Origin: a virus
DNA: 43,325 bases
Virus record (IMG/VR): IMGVR_UViG_3300025151_000080
Span: 1 to 43,325 of that record
Reading direction: 5' to 3' (one strand)
The notes beneath the pieces were generated by a model. It worked only from the letters and a program-made list of their open reading frames with translations, was not told the DNA's origin and did no database searches. Shown here in pieces: positions 17,784-25,660 of the stretch (position 1 is its first letter; each line of letters starts with the position of its first letter). The translations under genes and the position numbers were made by a program.

Positions 17784-18199
17784 GTGAAACTCACTATGTC
17801 GTCAGGATTCAGAATGGTGCCAATTACCTCGTCGTCGTTGATGATGCGCACCTCGCCACCATCCTCAAGCTTGAATCTAGCGCCAGAGTATCGACCGATG
17901 AGTACCCACTGCCTCTCTTGGCACCAAGGAGTGTTACCAAACTTCTCAACGTCTCCGTAGCACAACGGCCCCATTTTGACCACGTAGGCAACGACTGTAG
18001 CCAGTGCCTCGCGGTCTACGGTTTCTTTGAGCAGATGGATGCCGCCGTCGCTTTGAGCCTTCCCCTTATAGGGAAGAACGAGCATGCGCCAGCCGGTAGG
18101 GTCTGGCATACGCTCCAGTGCAGATTTGTCGAGAAGGGTCGGGTCGAGAACGCGCTCATCAGTTGGCACGTAGGCCGATTGAGTGGTCGGGATAGTCAA
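17780..18199 (-). CDS. GroES-like co-chaperonin
   Basis: 139 residues. After a 35-residue lead, GWRMLVLPYKGKAQSDGGIHLLKE matches the first strand and mobile loop of Cpn10 proteins, including the GGIxL element (residues 52-56) that binds GroEL. LATVVAYVVKMGPLCYGD corresponds to the central barrel and VLIGRYSGARFKLEDGGEVRIINDDEVIGTI to the roof and closing strands. Likely works with host GroEL to fold capsid protein, as T4 gp31 does. An 8-base Cys-containing insert near residue 93 and the extended N-terminus differ from host GroES. Lies between portal and scaffold genes, supporting a head-assembly role. Confidence 0.8.
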   Translation of the reverse strand: MTIPTTQSAYVPTDERVLDPTLLDKSALERMPDPTGWRMLVLPYKGKAQSDGGIHLLKETVDREALATVVAYVVKMGPLCYGDVEKFGNTPWCQERQWVLIGRYSGARFKLEDGGEVRIINDDEVIGTILNPDDIVSFT

Positions 18200-18200
18200 T

Positions 18201-18383
18201 TTAGGTTTCCTTGTAGAATTCTCTAATGGTGTCCTCGACCAAGTTTATAACAGTTAGCTCGCCCTGCAAACTTTTATAATGTTCTATATCTTTGAGCATA
18301 CCGTCCATCAGGACTTCGCGGATAAGCTCTCTCCGATCTTCCATAATCCGCTTGAGGCGCGAGCCAAGATCAATGTCATCCAC
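18201..18383 (-). CDS. Small helical protein, unknown
   Basis: 60 residues from a GTG at 18383 that shares its G with the TAG of the upstream gene. Fully helical, charged sequence (LKRIMEDRRELIREVLMDGMLKDIEHYKSLQG). Similar short proteins occur beside portal genes in marine phages in my recollection. Possibly an assembly factor. Confidence 0.7.
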   Translation of the reverse strand: MDDIDLGSRLKRIMEDRRELIREVLMDGMLKDIEHYKSLQGELTVINLVEDTIREFYKET

Positions 18384-18553
18384 TAAACTTTCTCGTGAAA
18401 ATCAAGCCCACGGGTCGCAGCGCCAGCGCCACGAGCCTTAATCACTTTAATCTTCCCGCCCATAGTACGACGAACTAGCTCGGGCGCAGTCGGCGTAGAC
18501 TTTATGGCCTTTGTGGGCGATTCAACTTTTTCGATTTTGCTCAGGTCTTTCAT
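18383..18553 (-). CDS. Very small basic protein, unknown
   Basis: 56 residues: MKDLSKIEKVESPTKAI at the start and KIKVIKARGAGAATRGLDF at the end. The RGAGAATRG segment is a motif I associate with tiny conserved proteins beside phage portal genes. The ATG overlaps the upstream stop as ATGA and its own TAG overlaps the next GTG, so it fits perfectly in the operon; GAGGAAG precedes the start. Confidence 0.7.
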   Translation of the reverse strand: MKDLSKIEKVESPTKAIKSTPTAPELVRRTMGGKIKVIKARGAGAATRGLDFHEKV

Positions 18554-18873
18554 GAGTCTTCCTCGGGGTAATGGGTTTTTTTTGCCGCCTTTTTTGCCGG
18601 CTTTTTCATTACAGGCTCTTCTTCAGGCGTTTCTTCGGGCGTTTCTTGTTGAACCTCTTCGACAACAGGCTCTTCTTCCACGGGCGCACTTTCACCAGCG
18701 ATGCGAGCTAATTTAGCTGCAATTCGAGCATCACTTTTTCTCTTTTTCTCAGCAGCCTCCTCGGCCTCCTTTTCTGCGAGGGCAATTTCTACTTGTCTCG
18801 CAAGCTTCTTCCGCTCTCGGAGATCTTGAATCCGCTGCCGCGCACCACTTGTCGATGAAATAATTTCAGCCAT
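18550..18873 (-). CDS. Charged coiled-coil protein downstream of portal
   Basis: 107 residues: helical, Lys/Arg/Glu-rich N-terminal two-thirds (IQDLRERKKLARQVEIALAEKEAEEAAEKKRK), then a Pro/Glu/Val acidic stretch and a Lys-rich KKPAKKAAKKTH tail. No domain recognised. Separated from the portal stop by ten bases with GGAGG ahead of the ATG. Possibly assembly-related. Confidence 0.65.
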   Translation of the reverse strand: MAEIISSTSGARQRIQDLRERKKLARQVEIALAEKEAEEAAEKKRKSDARIAAKLARIAGESAPVEEEPVVEEVQQETPEETPEEEPVMKKPAKKAAKKTHYPEEDS

Positions 18874-18883
18874 TTTGGGCCTC

Positions 18884-21376
18884 CTAGTTTCGGTTTTGCA
18901 TATCGAGGAGCTTCAGCTCCGCTTGTTGCTCTAAACGACGAATGGCTACATCGAGCTTATCGTCAGCAACTTCTTTCTGTACGCCAAGACGTTGTTTAGC
19001 GATCTCCGTCTCTAGCAGTTTTTCTTGAGCGCGTTGCTGCTGCTTGGCCGCAAACTGCTCGTTTTCAGAGTCAATCGCCTTTTCTTTGAGCGCCAGCTCT
19101 TGCTGCCGGATCTGAACGAGCGGATCTGTCTCGTTGCCCTGGCCGATTGACTCTAGCAATTCTTGCGTTAATTGGGCCAGGATTGGCGACGAAAGCTGCT
19201 CAATTTGCATTTGGATTTGACCCTGCATCTGCTGCATTTGCTGAGGCGGAAGCTGGCCAGACTGCGCTGCAACCTGCAGTTCCTGCATCTGCTGGTTCAG
19301 CTCTTGCGGTATCTGGTCCTGAATCATTTGACCCGCCATAAACTGCAAATGCTGCATCATGTGCCCAATGATCATTCCCTGCAACTGAGGGTTCTGCTTC
19401 ACGACATCCGTCAAGAACAACGACCTATGGGCGTCAATGTGAGACTGATGATTCTGCGGCTCAAACGCTTGCGCTGGAGCGCCCATCAAAAAACCGTTGT
19501 TTTCAATGCCTGCATCAACCGGCATCGGCTGCGGGGGCGGTGGAGGCGGCTGTATCAGGCTGTCAACATCGTCAACGCCTAGCGCTGAATACATACGCCT
19601 GTACGCCTCATAAATTCCTTGTGGGCCGTGTATTTCAGGGTTCGATTGAACCATCGTCAGCAGCTCCTGGGCCATCGTGATGCGCTGGGACTGGCTGAAG
19701 ATGTTGGGATCTGAAACGGGGATAACGTCAACTCTTCCATCGAAATCTTGACCCATAATCTCCTGTGGGCCATTGCGTGAAACGTAGGGATAGCTAGGCG
19801 GTAAATACTCAGAAAACACCTTCGCTAGAAGTTGAAACTCAAGCTTTTGGCTGTAGTGCAGGCGCTTGTGGATCGCGCTCATTACCTTCGTGCCGCGCTC
19901 TAATAACGCCACCGTGGTTCCTACGGGCATCGCTTGATTCATGTCACCGACGTTCATGTCGGCGATTGATGCGAAACGCTTACCAGAATCAACCAGCAAT
20001 CCAAGCAATTGCATCAATACGTTGCTAGGCTCTTTGATCGGCAGTGGTATCAGGTTTTCTCGCAAAGAAGCACCCGTGGTGTCGATGTCGCGGAACTCAC
20101 CCGGCTGCAAAGGGCTGTCCTCGTCACGAATGCGCATGCCACGGGCTTTGAATCCTGCTGGCAGGTTAGCCAGCGTGCCCGCATCAATGAGCTGTCTCAA
20201 GATAGAGGTTGCTGATTTCGAGATCCCGCCGATCATGTGGCTCAATCCCAGCCCATAAAACCCGAGACCCGGCAAAAACTTGTACTGCACAAAGAAGTTT
20301 ATTTTGGCCTTGCGCGGGTCCGCTTCGAGATAATTTCGGCGTATCGACAAAACTTTTTGTGATTGCTCGTCGATAGTGACGATGTAGGGGAGTTTTAGTC
20401 CTGTAGGCTCGCCATCTACGCCTATGTCTTCAAACCCAGGGAGATCCAAAATCGTGTGAGTCTCGAAAACAACATGATCACGATCTTCCTGGTAAGCAGG
20501 CTCCATACCCTCGATTTCGTCAATTTGCTCTTCGATTTCACTTCGATTGACGACCATTGAGCCGCCTTTCAGCTCGACATCTGCATAGAAGCCGCTGAGC
20601 TGTTGTTTCTTGATTTCATTTCGACTCATGTTCAGAACGTGAGTCACGCGCTCGGCGGAATACAGATCAGCGCTTTCGTAGGGCACCACGAGGTCTTGTG
20701 GCTCAATGAACTTGCTCATTGCTCGATTGGTGCTGGTGTCGAAATACACTTTCTTAAAAGCAGACCCAGCCAAAGGCAGATAGAAAAGCAGCATGTCCAG
20801 CTCTGGATCGTACTCCTCCATCACGTTGAGGATGTAGTAGTTCATGAAATCTTGGACGCGCCCGGCCTGCATTTCGACCTCTGGGTTACGCGCACCGACG
20901 ATTTCTGTTTTGACTGGCCCTTTAGCTGGCAACAATTCCTTGTAAGCTTGCGCTTGGAACTGCGTTACAGATTCAGCCAGAATTGGGTGGATAACACCTG
21001 TAGAGCCTTCGAATGGCTGGCTTCGAGAGTCATCGAACTTCATCCCCAGATACTTCAACCCGTCCGTATAAGTTTTTTCCCATTCGGCGCGGCTCTCTTT
21101 ATCAGCCTTAATAGAGCCAATTACATCGCTGGCAAGCTTTCCCAGGTCGGACTCAGAGATGAAATTGACCAAGTTTGCGTTGAAGTCAGTAGCGATTTGC
21201 TCCTCTTCGGCGTAAATTTCGTCATCGATAAGAATTTCTTCCTCACGCACTAAAATTTCAGCAGCGTTTCGAATCTCATCGTTTCTCGTCATTTCCGGCT
21301 CGATTTCAATCGCACTCCCCATCGGCATGATGTCGGGGTTGTCCTCGGTGCCTAAGCCTTCTTTTTCAATTGCCAT
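18884..21376 (-). CDS. Portal protein (P22-like)
   Basis: 830 residues, a length typical of large P22-like portals. The core (DGLKYLGMKFDDSRSQPFEGSTGVIHPILAES, YLPLAGSAFKKVYFD, FEDIGVDGEPTG, FFVQYKFLPGLGFYGLGLSHMIGG) contains the usual wing and stem elements. The C-terminal 200 residues are a Gln/Met-rich helical barrel (QQMQELQVAAQSGQLPPQQ) followed by a coiled coil. The protein forms the dodecameric DNA channel at one head vertex. Its start overlaps the TerL stop, and DNA packaging and head genes follow in order. Confidence 0.85.
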   Translation of the reverse strand: MAIEKEGLGTEDNPDIMPMGSAIEIEPEMTRNDEIRNAAEILVREEEILIDDEIYAEEEQIATDFNANLVNFISESDLGKLASDVIGSIKADKESRAEWEKTYTDGLKYLGMKFDDSRSQPFEGSTGVIHPILAESVTQFQAQAYKELLPAKGPVKTEIVGARNPEVEMQAGRVQDFMNYYILNVMEEYDPELDMLLFYLPLAGSAFKKVYFDTSTNRAMSKFIEPQDLVVPYESADLYSAERVTHVLNMSRNEIKKQQLSGFYADVELKGGSMVVNRSEIEEQIDEIEGMEPAYQEDRDHVVFETHTILDLPGFEDIGVDGEPTGLKLPYIVTIDEQSQKVLSIRRNYLEADPRKAKINFFVQYKFLPGLGFYGLGLSHMIGGISKSATSILRQLIDAGTLANLPAGFKARGMRIRDEDSPLQPGEFRDIDTTGASLRENLIPLPIKEPSNVLMQLLGLLVDSGKRFASIADMNVGDMNQAMPVGTTVALLERGTKVMSAIHKRLHYSQKLEFQLLAKVFSEYLPPSYPYVSRNGPQEIMGQDFDGRVDVIPVSDPNIFSQSQRITMAQELLTMVQSNPEIHGPQGIYEAYRRMYSALGVDDVDSLIQPPPPPPQPMPVDAGIENNGFLMGAPAQAFEPQNHQSHIDAHRSLFLTDVVKQNPQLQGMIIGHMMQHLQFMAGQMIQDQIPQELNQQMQELQVAAQSGQLPPQQMQQMQGQIQMQIEQLSSPILAQLTQELLESIGQGNETDPLVQIRQQELALKEKAIDSENEQFAAKQQQRAQEKLLETEIAKQRLGVQKEVADDKLDVAIRRLEQQAELKLLDMQNRN

Positions 21377-22860
21377 CAGTAATAAACCTGTCTGTCACGT
21401 CTCAAAAACTCAGCCTCTTCAGGATAATCGTCTTGCAGGCTCAAAAAGCCGCCTTGTCGAAAACGCATCAACGCCATCGTTGCTGAGTCGCAGTAGTCAT
21501 CATTGTCGCCGAACGGAAAGCTCGCCATTTCTTCGATCACTTCTTCGGCGAAACTTTCATCAGGTGCCCACACCATACCAGACTCAAAAATTGGGGCCAC
21601 GGAATTCATTCGTGCAATTTTATCCTGACCGCGTGATGGCGTATACGCTGTTACCGGAATACCCATTCGACGAAGTTCTTGCGTCAATGGCGTGCCGCTC
21701 GCCTTCGCTTCTATGAGAATACAGTCTGGCTCCCAATACTTGTACTCCTCGTAAGCAAGTCTTTTCAGCTCTGGAAAGTCAAGCCTTACACGCTTCGCGT
21801 CGAGCAAAATCAGAGCCTGAACATCCTCGTCTGGCGACTGGAATATCGCCCAGGTCGTAATGGCCGAGTAGTCAGCGGTTTCTTTTTTGCTGAAAGCGGT
21901 GTCGTAGGATTGAATGACGTAGTCATACGCCGGAACCCAATCGTTTTCCCACTTGCGCCACCACTCGCGTTTGACAATCGAGCCAGCTTCTGCCGTGGGG
22001 TTTTGCATCCACTGGCTGTTCCATTTGCTGACCGGAAGCGATGCCTTGACGGAAAGTAGCTCCTCTTTTTTCCAGAACTCTGGCCAAAGAGGGGTGTCTG
22101 ACTCAGGCATGATGGCCGGGAACTCTATGACTTCCCACTGATCCGCGTGATCGTCGCCTTGCTTCTTTAGCACCTTCCCGACTAGGTCTTTTGTTGACCA
22201 TCGAGTCATGACGATGATGATGATTCCGCCCGGCTGCAATCGCTGACGAGGACCAGAGGTGTACCACTCATACGCCGACTCCATCGCTGTAGGCGACAAG
22301 GCGTCTTGTTCAGAGTGAGGGTCGTCGATGATCAGCAGATCAGCGCCTCGACCTGTAATGGCACCACCAACGCCGGCATAGAATGATTCTCCTTCTTGGT
22401 TCGTGGTCCAACGTCCCGCTGATTTGTTGTCAGCTTGGAGCTGTAAATCCGGGAATATCTGAGAGTAGTCGTCAGAATCGATGATGTTTCGGACCTTCCT
22501 GCCGAAGCGCACGGCAAGCTCAGCGGTGTGCGTCGTCTGGATAATTTTTAAATCACCCTTGAGGCCCATCATCCAAGCCGGAAAGTAGGTGCTGGCGAAT
22601 TCAGACTTAGAATGTCTCGGAGGGAGGCAAACTATCAGGCGTTTTAGCTTCCCCTGCGCGATCTTATTGAATTTGTCGCCTATGATCTTGTGGTGGCGAC
22701 CCAGGATACATTCTGGCCACATGTGCTTGACGAATTCTATGAAATCGCTTTGACACTTGTCCTGTTTTTCCATCTGATCATAGCGCGACAGCAGTGCCAG
22801 AGCTTCGTTCTGATCCTGCTCACTGAGGATCTCGAAGTCTTTCAGCGAAAGTTCAGACAT
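21376..22860 (-). CDS. terL: Terminase large subunit
   Basis: 494 residues from the ATG at 22860, inside the last codons of the endolysin gene (8-base overlap). ATPase: Walker A-type LPPRHSKSE (about 79-87), Walker B LLIIDD (175-180) and the MTRW coupling segment (218-221). Nuclease (RNase H-like): D320 in IQSYDTAF, E384 in LIEAKASG, and D455/D458 near DDYCDSATMAL. All key residues are present, so it should both translocate and cut DNA. The small subunit is not adjacent but about 16.6 kb away at 39441. Confidence 0.9.
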   Translation of the reverse strand: MSELSLKDFEILSEQDQNEALALLSRYDQMEKQDKCQSDFIEFVKHMWPECILGRHHKIIGDKFNKIAQGKLKRLIVCLPPRHSKSEFASTYFPAWMMGLKGDLKIIQTTHTAELAVRFGRKVRNIIDSDDYSQIFPDLQLQADNKSAGRWTTNQEGESFYAGVGGAITGRGADLLIIDDPHSEQDALSPTAMESAYEWYTSGPRQRLQPGGIIIIVMTRWSTKDLVGKVLKKQGDDHADQWEVIEFPAIMPESDTPLWPEFWKKEELLSVKASLPVSKWNSQWMQNPTAEAGSIVKREWWRKWENDWVPAYDYVIQSYDTAFSKKETADYSAITTWAIFQSPDEDVQALILLDAKRVRLDFPELKRLAYEEYKYWEPDCILIEAKASGTPLTQELRRMGIPVTAYTPSRGQDKIARMNSVAPIFESGMVWAPDESFAEEVIEEMASFPFGDNDDYCDSATMALMRFRQGGFLSLQDDYPEEAEFLRRDRQVYY

Positions 22861-23299
22861 ATTCCCAGGCTTCTCCGGTGAACAGCAAAGCCTCAGCCTC
22901 ACGCCTGCGAATCAAGCCATCCAGAACCTGGCCGCCAGCCTTGTTCCAACGGCGAATCTGATGTGGCGCGTCTGCCAGGTCACCTTCGTTCAGGCGTTGC
23001 AGCAGAGTGGATGTTTTCAAATTCGTTGGCCCAAGGTTGTAAGTCCAAGCCACCAAGGCGTCGAATTGGTTTTGCGACAACTCTGTCTCGACCAGGTCAT
23101 TCACATAGCCCTCAAACTCTTCTAGGTCTTCAGCCAACATGGTGTCGGCTTCTTCTTGGGAGCACGAATCACCCTCGCTTACATCTCGTGTGTGCCCATA
23201 TCCAATTGTCCAAACATTCGCTGAACACTGATATGCCTCCAACTCGCAGCCTTCGAATTTTTTAATTAGGGCTTTGCCCTCCCCGCTCGTCTTCATCAT
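22853..23299 (-). CDS. Endolysin, GH24 lysozyme (muramidase)
   Basis: 148 residues. Glu16 in KKFEG is followed after eight residues by Cys25 and after five more by Thr31 (WTIGYGHT), the E-8-D/C-5-T catalytic pattern of T4/P21-type lysozymes, with Cys in place of Asp as in many lambdoid members. The C-terminal helix bundle (QNQFDALVAWTYNLG, WNKAGGQVLDGLIRRREAE) is complete. No signal peptide or SAR helix is visible, so export should depend on a holin. The start lies 38 bases inside the o-spanin gene. Confidence 0.9.
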   Translation of the reverse strand: MMKTSGEGKALIKKFEGCELEAYQCSANVWTIGYGHTRDVSEGDSCSQEEADTMLAEDLEEFEGYVNDLVETELSQNQFDALVAWTYNLGPTNLKTSTLLQRLNEGDLADAPHQIRRWNKAGGQVLDGLIRRREAEALLFTGEAWEYV

Positions 23300-23669
23300 C
23301 GGTGTCCGATCCTGTGTCCAAATTTCTGTAGTATTGTATAACGCTGAGCGCTTGTCGAATATAGCGTTTTATTTCCGCTATGTTCGTGCTTAGGTTTTCA
23401 TATCCCTTCGGGGTTAGCCCGTAGAACGCATCAACTGGCGCTTTGCCTGCGTTCAAATCATCCAGGTAGATTTTCATTGTCTCTGGCGTTAGCACACGCC
23501 ACTCAACAGGCAGCGGCGATATCTGATTGGGCAACGGCGGGTGGTAAACCGGGGCGGGCTTCTCGATAGTGATTACCTCGACCTGCTTTACATCTGGAAC
23601 AGGCTCTGGTCTGAGCAAAGAGCAGCTAGTTAAGCTGGTCAGGATCAGTAATGTCAGCAAGCTCTTCAT
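23262..23669 (-). CDS. Outer-membrane lipoprotein, Rz1-like o-spanin candidate
   Basis: 135 residues with a lipoprotein signal: hydrophobic core LLTLLILTS and lipobox L13-T14-S15-C16, then Pro-rich KPAPVYHPPLPNQISPLPVEW. Unlike Rz1 it is long, with a helical C-terminal half (NLSTNIAEIKRYIRQALSVIQYY). It overlaps the Rz-like gene by 44 bases and the endolysin by 38, the packing expected of spanins. It probably fuses the outer membrane with the inner-membrane partner during lysis. Alternative: a structural lipoprotein. Confidence 0.75.
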   Translation of the reverse strand: MKSLLTLLILTSLTSCSLLRPEPVPDVKQVEVITIEKPAPVYHPPLPNQISPLPVEWRVLTPETMKIYLDDLNAGKAPVDAFYGLTPKGYENLSTNIAEIKRYIRQALSVIQYYRNLDTGSDTDDEDERGGQSPN

Positions 23670-24030
23670 TAACCTTAACCGTCCCTTTGTTGATTATCTT
23701 CTCAATCAATCCGGGCTTGCGTATCGAGAGCATGTTTAGATTATGTCTTGCGAAAGTCTGACGCATGTCGGTGACTTCTTTTTCCGCTGCTCTAGCCGCA
23801 TCTGCCAAATCATTGATCTTTTGCAAGTTCTCTTTTTCTCGGGCGAGTTGCCTTTCTAGTTGCTCGTTTTGGGCTTTGATCTCACCTTCTAAAATGGCTT
23901 GATTCGATATGGCCTGTTGCAACTCCGACCTCAGAAGACCCTTTTCCGCCTCTGCCTTGTCGTAGTAGAGCTTGAAAGCCCCGCCAAGCAAAATCAGACC
24001 CACGCCCAATGCTGCAGATAACTGCCACAT
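23626..24030 (-). CDS. Rz-like inner-membrane spanin candidate
   Basis: 134 residues. One N-terminal membrane helix (LSAALGVGLILLGGAFKLYY, about residues 4-22) followed by a periplasmic coiled coil (LERQLAREKENLQKINDLADAARAAEKEV) matches i-spanins. It starts at the holin gene's stop (TAATG) and overlaps the lipoprotein gene by 44 bases out of frame, like lambda Rz/Rz1. Together they would bridge both membranes for the final lysis step. Confidence 0.75.
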   Translation of the reverse strand: MWQLSAALGVGLILLGGAFKLYYDKAEAEKGLLRSELQQAISNQAILEGEIKAQNEQLERQLAREKENLQKINDLADAARAAEKEVTDMRQTFARHNLNMLSIRKPGLIEKIINKGTVKVNEELADITDPDQLN

Positions 24031-24350
24031 TACTTCTTGTTCATATAAGCAGTTGCGCCAAAGTACAGCCCGACTATGGAAGCTTGTGACAAAAATAGCA
24101 TGTCCGAGAGGGCTGCGATGGTACCGAGCCGAGACTCGCTAACGAAAGGCAACAGGGGCAGTAAGGCGTAGACCATCATGCTTATTACTGCCACCCACGC
24201 CATAAGCTTTTGGCTTTCAGCCTTTTCTTCTCTCAGCTCTAGCTCAAGCATCGTTTGACTGCGCTGCAACTCTTCGTCAGTCACCACGCCATCTTGGTCA
24301 AGGTCAAACTGCTCGTACTGGCTACCCTTCTGCAATCGCTTAGGACTCAT
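24030..24350 (-). CDS. Holin-like membrane protein with N-terminal EF-hand
   Basis: 106 residues. Residues 16-27 (DLDQDGVVTDEE) fit a canonical EF-hand loop with Asp at 1, 3 and 5, Gly at 6, Val at 8 and Glu at 12. A charged helix follows (LELELREEKAESQK), then two membrane helices (about 49-70 and 75-100). Two-helix small proteins next to spanin and endolysin genes are usually holins; the cytosolic or periplasmic EF-hand could make pore formation sense calcium. This is inference. Overlaps the next upstream gene as ATGA. Confidence 0.7.
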   Translation of the reverse strand: MSPKRLQKGSQYEQFDLDQDGVVTDEELQRSQTMLELELREEKAESQKLMAWVAVISMMVYALLPLLPFVSESRLGTIAALSDMLFLSQASIVGLYFGATAYMNKK

Positions 24351-24511
24351 TTGTCTTTAGCTTTGCCGATGTTGAGCGCGAGTGTATCAACGAGCTTATA
24401 CAGCTTGCCCATCCACTCATCGTCTTTCGGGGTTGGCGTTGACGCCGCAACAATAGAGGCTAAAGTGACGATCAGAGTCACAGCGGTTACCAAATCAAAC
24501 AAGATGTCCAT
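24347..24511 (-). CDS. Tiny membrane protein (54 residues), holin-type candidate
   Basis: MDILFDLVTAVTLIVTLASI followed by VAASTPTPKDDEWMGKLYKL and a helical charged tail. One membrane helix near the N-terminus (about 5-23) and a conserved-looking TPTPKDDEW turn. The stop overlaps the next start as ATGA, placing it at the front of the lysis set. Probably a second holin, an antiholin or a pinholin; the sequence cannot decide. Confidence 0.75.
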   Translation of the reverse strand: MDILFDLVTAVTLIVTLASIVAASTPTPKDDEWMGKLYKLVDTLALNIGKAKDK

Positions 24512-24517
24512 AATTCA

Positions 24518-24715
24518 TCAATCCCAAAAAGGTGTATCTTTTGCCACCATTCTTGGCTCGCACCAAGCGGTGACCTTGTACTGACTTTCGTTCAGTCGTC
24601 GCTTTTCTATCGCATCCGCAAAGTAGTTGCATCTATGGATGTCCCTAAAGTACATCATATCTGTATCTACAGCATCTCCATTTACGATGACCATCAGCAC
24701 AAACGCCATAATCAC
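24518..24715 (-). CDS. Small protein with N-terminal hydrophobic segment
   Basis: 65 residues: a short hydrophobic start (MIMAFVLMVIVNG) then DTDMMYFRDIHRCNYFADAIEKRR and CEPRMVAKD. The RCNYFADAIE block is one I recognise from small proteins adjoining marine phage lysis genes. Two Cys residues could pair if exported. ATGA overlap with the upstream gene. Confidence 0.7.
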   Translation of the reverse strand: MIMAFVLMVIVNGDAVDTDMMYFRDIHRCNYFADAIEKRRLNESQYKVTAWCEPRMVAKDTPFWD

Positions 24716-25194
24716 CGGAGGTAATTAACCCACACATAAATGCCCCCGATAATAAAAATGAAACATACCAGGGCAATCGTCCCGTATGTCATAGCTTCCT
24801 TCATCATTTTTTGTCGCTCTTTTTTTCTTTTCTTCAAAAGAGCCATCTTGCGGTTATGCGCCTCACGGGAGTCCTCGATACGCTGCATAATTTCTCGGTA
24901 TTGCGAAGCGCCACCGGATTGCATGAGCAGAGAGTCTTTGAGAGCCTGATGGAACGAATCGGCCTGTCGTTTCGCTACCTGCAACTTCATCGACTGTTCC
25001 AGGGTCAGCGGCTTTTCTACAGCTTTAGAATCAACATTCCGAATTTGTTCGTCGAGATTAGAGTATTTCGAGATCAGGGCACTGAATGAGCTTGCGTTCG
25101 CACCCGTCTCTTTGATTGTCGCAAGCATCTCGTTTAGCCCCTTGAGCGTAGCTAGAATGCCAGCAATTTCGCCAACCCCGAGACCGAATACCAT
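24712..25194 (-). CDS. Coiled-coil protein with C-terminal membrane anchor
   Basis: 160 residues: weakly hydrophobic start (FGLGVGEIAGILATLKGLNEM), long helical middle with heptads (YREIMQRIEDSREAHNRKMALLKKRKKER) and one membrane helix at the end (YGTIALVCFIFIIGGIYVWV). Similar proteins occur upstream of lysis genes. Could be a membrane-active accessory of lysis. Function unknown. Confidence 0.7.
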   Translation of the reverse strand: MVFGLGVGEIAGILATLKGLNEMLATIKETGANASSFSALISKYSNLDEQIRNVDSKAVEKPLTLEQSMKLQVAKRQADSFHQALKDSLLMQSGGASQYREIMQRIEDSREAHNRKMALLKKRKKERQKMMKEAMTYGTIALVCFIFIIGGIYVWVNYLR

Positions 25195-25197
25195 GAG

Positions 25198-25398
25198 TCA
25201 CCTTGACCATACCGCAATGATGATGCCCACTAGAGAAGAGACCATGATTGGATAGATGCCCCAAATCATCTTTTCTAATTTATCAAATCTCTGAGATCCT
25301 GCTTCGAGACGCGCATTAATCGTCTCGTATCTGAGGCTGCACTCGGCTTCATGGACCTCGATCTTTTGCAGTGCCTTGCTTGCGTGGGTCTGAGCCAT
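25198..25398 (-). CDS. XhlA-like small coiled-coil membrane protein
   Basis: 66 residues: amphipathic coiled coil (LQKIEVHEAECSLRYETINARLEAGSQRFDKLEKMIWG) followed by one C-terminal membrane helix (IYPIMVSSLVGIIIAVW). This layout matches the haemolysin XhlA-like family that assists holins in some phages. Family assignment is by layout, not by a firm motif. Start shares a base with the upstream stop at 25398. Confidence 0.6.
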   Translation of the reverse strand: MAQTHASKALQKIEVHEAECSLRYETINARLEAGSQRFDKLEKMIWGIYPIMVSSLVGIIIAVWSR

Positions 25399-25658
25399 CA
25401 GCTCACCACTTCTTCCGATTCTTCAACGGCCTTGATCGACTCTTTCAGAGCGTTTTCACGAAAGCCAAGCGCCACCTGCAGGTTAACCGCTCGACGTTGT
25501 GCAGCCGCTATTTGGTTTCGCAGTTCAGCAATTTCGTTACGAAGGCTGACCACTTCAAGATAATGCTCTTTTGACGCATCGCTCTGCTGGTTGATGTCAT
25601 AGCTTTCGCCGTCAATCGCTACCATGACCGGCTGAACCTCTTGGTTTACTTCGTCCAT
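25398..25658 (-). CDS. Small acidic coiled-coil protein, unknown
   Basis: 86 residues: acidic N-terminus (DGESYDINQQSDASKEHY) and helices (VVSLRNEIAELRNQIAAAQRRAVNLQVALGF) with clear heptads. No domain recognised. Resembles small coiled-coil proteins between tail-fibre and lysis genes of marine phages; a chaperone or fibre-assembly role is only a guess. Confidence 0.65.
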   Translation of the reverse strand: MDEVNQEVQPVMVAIDGESYDINQQSDASKEHYLEVVSLRNEIAELRNQIAAAQRRAVNLQVALGFRENALKESIKAVEESEEVVS

Positions 25659-25660
25659 TT

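Noticed and set aside
20603-21253. 216-codon plus-strand frame opposite the portal gene
   Set aside because: It lies entirely within the convincing portal gene on the other strand; no promoter, no RBS, no protein-like pattern.
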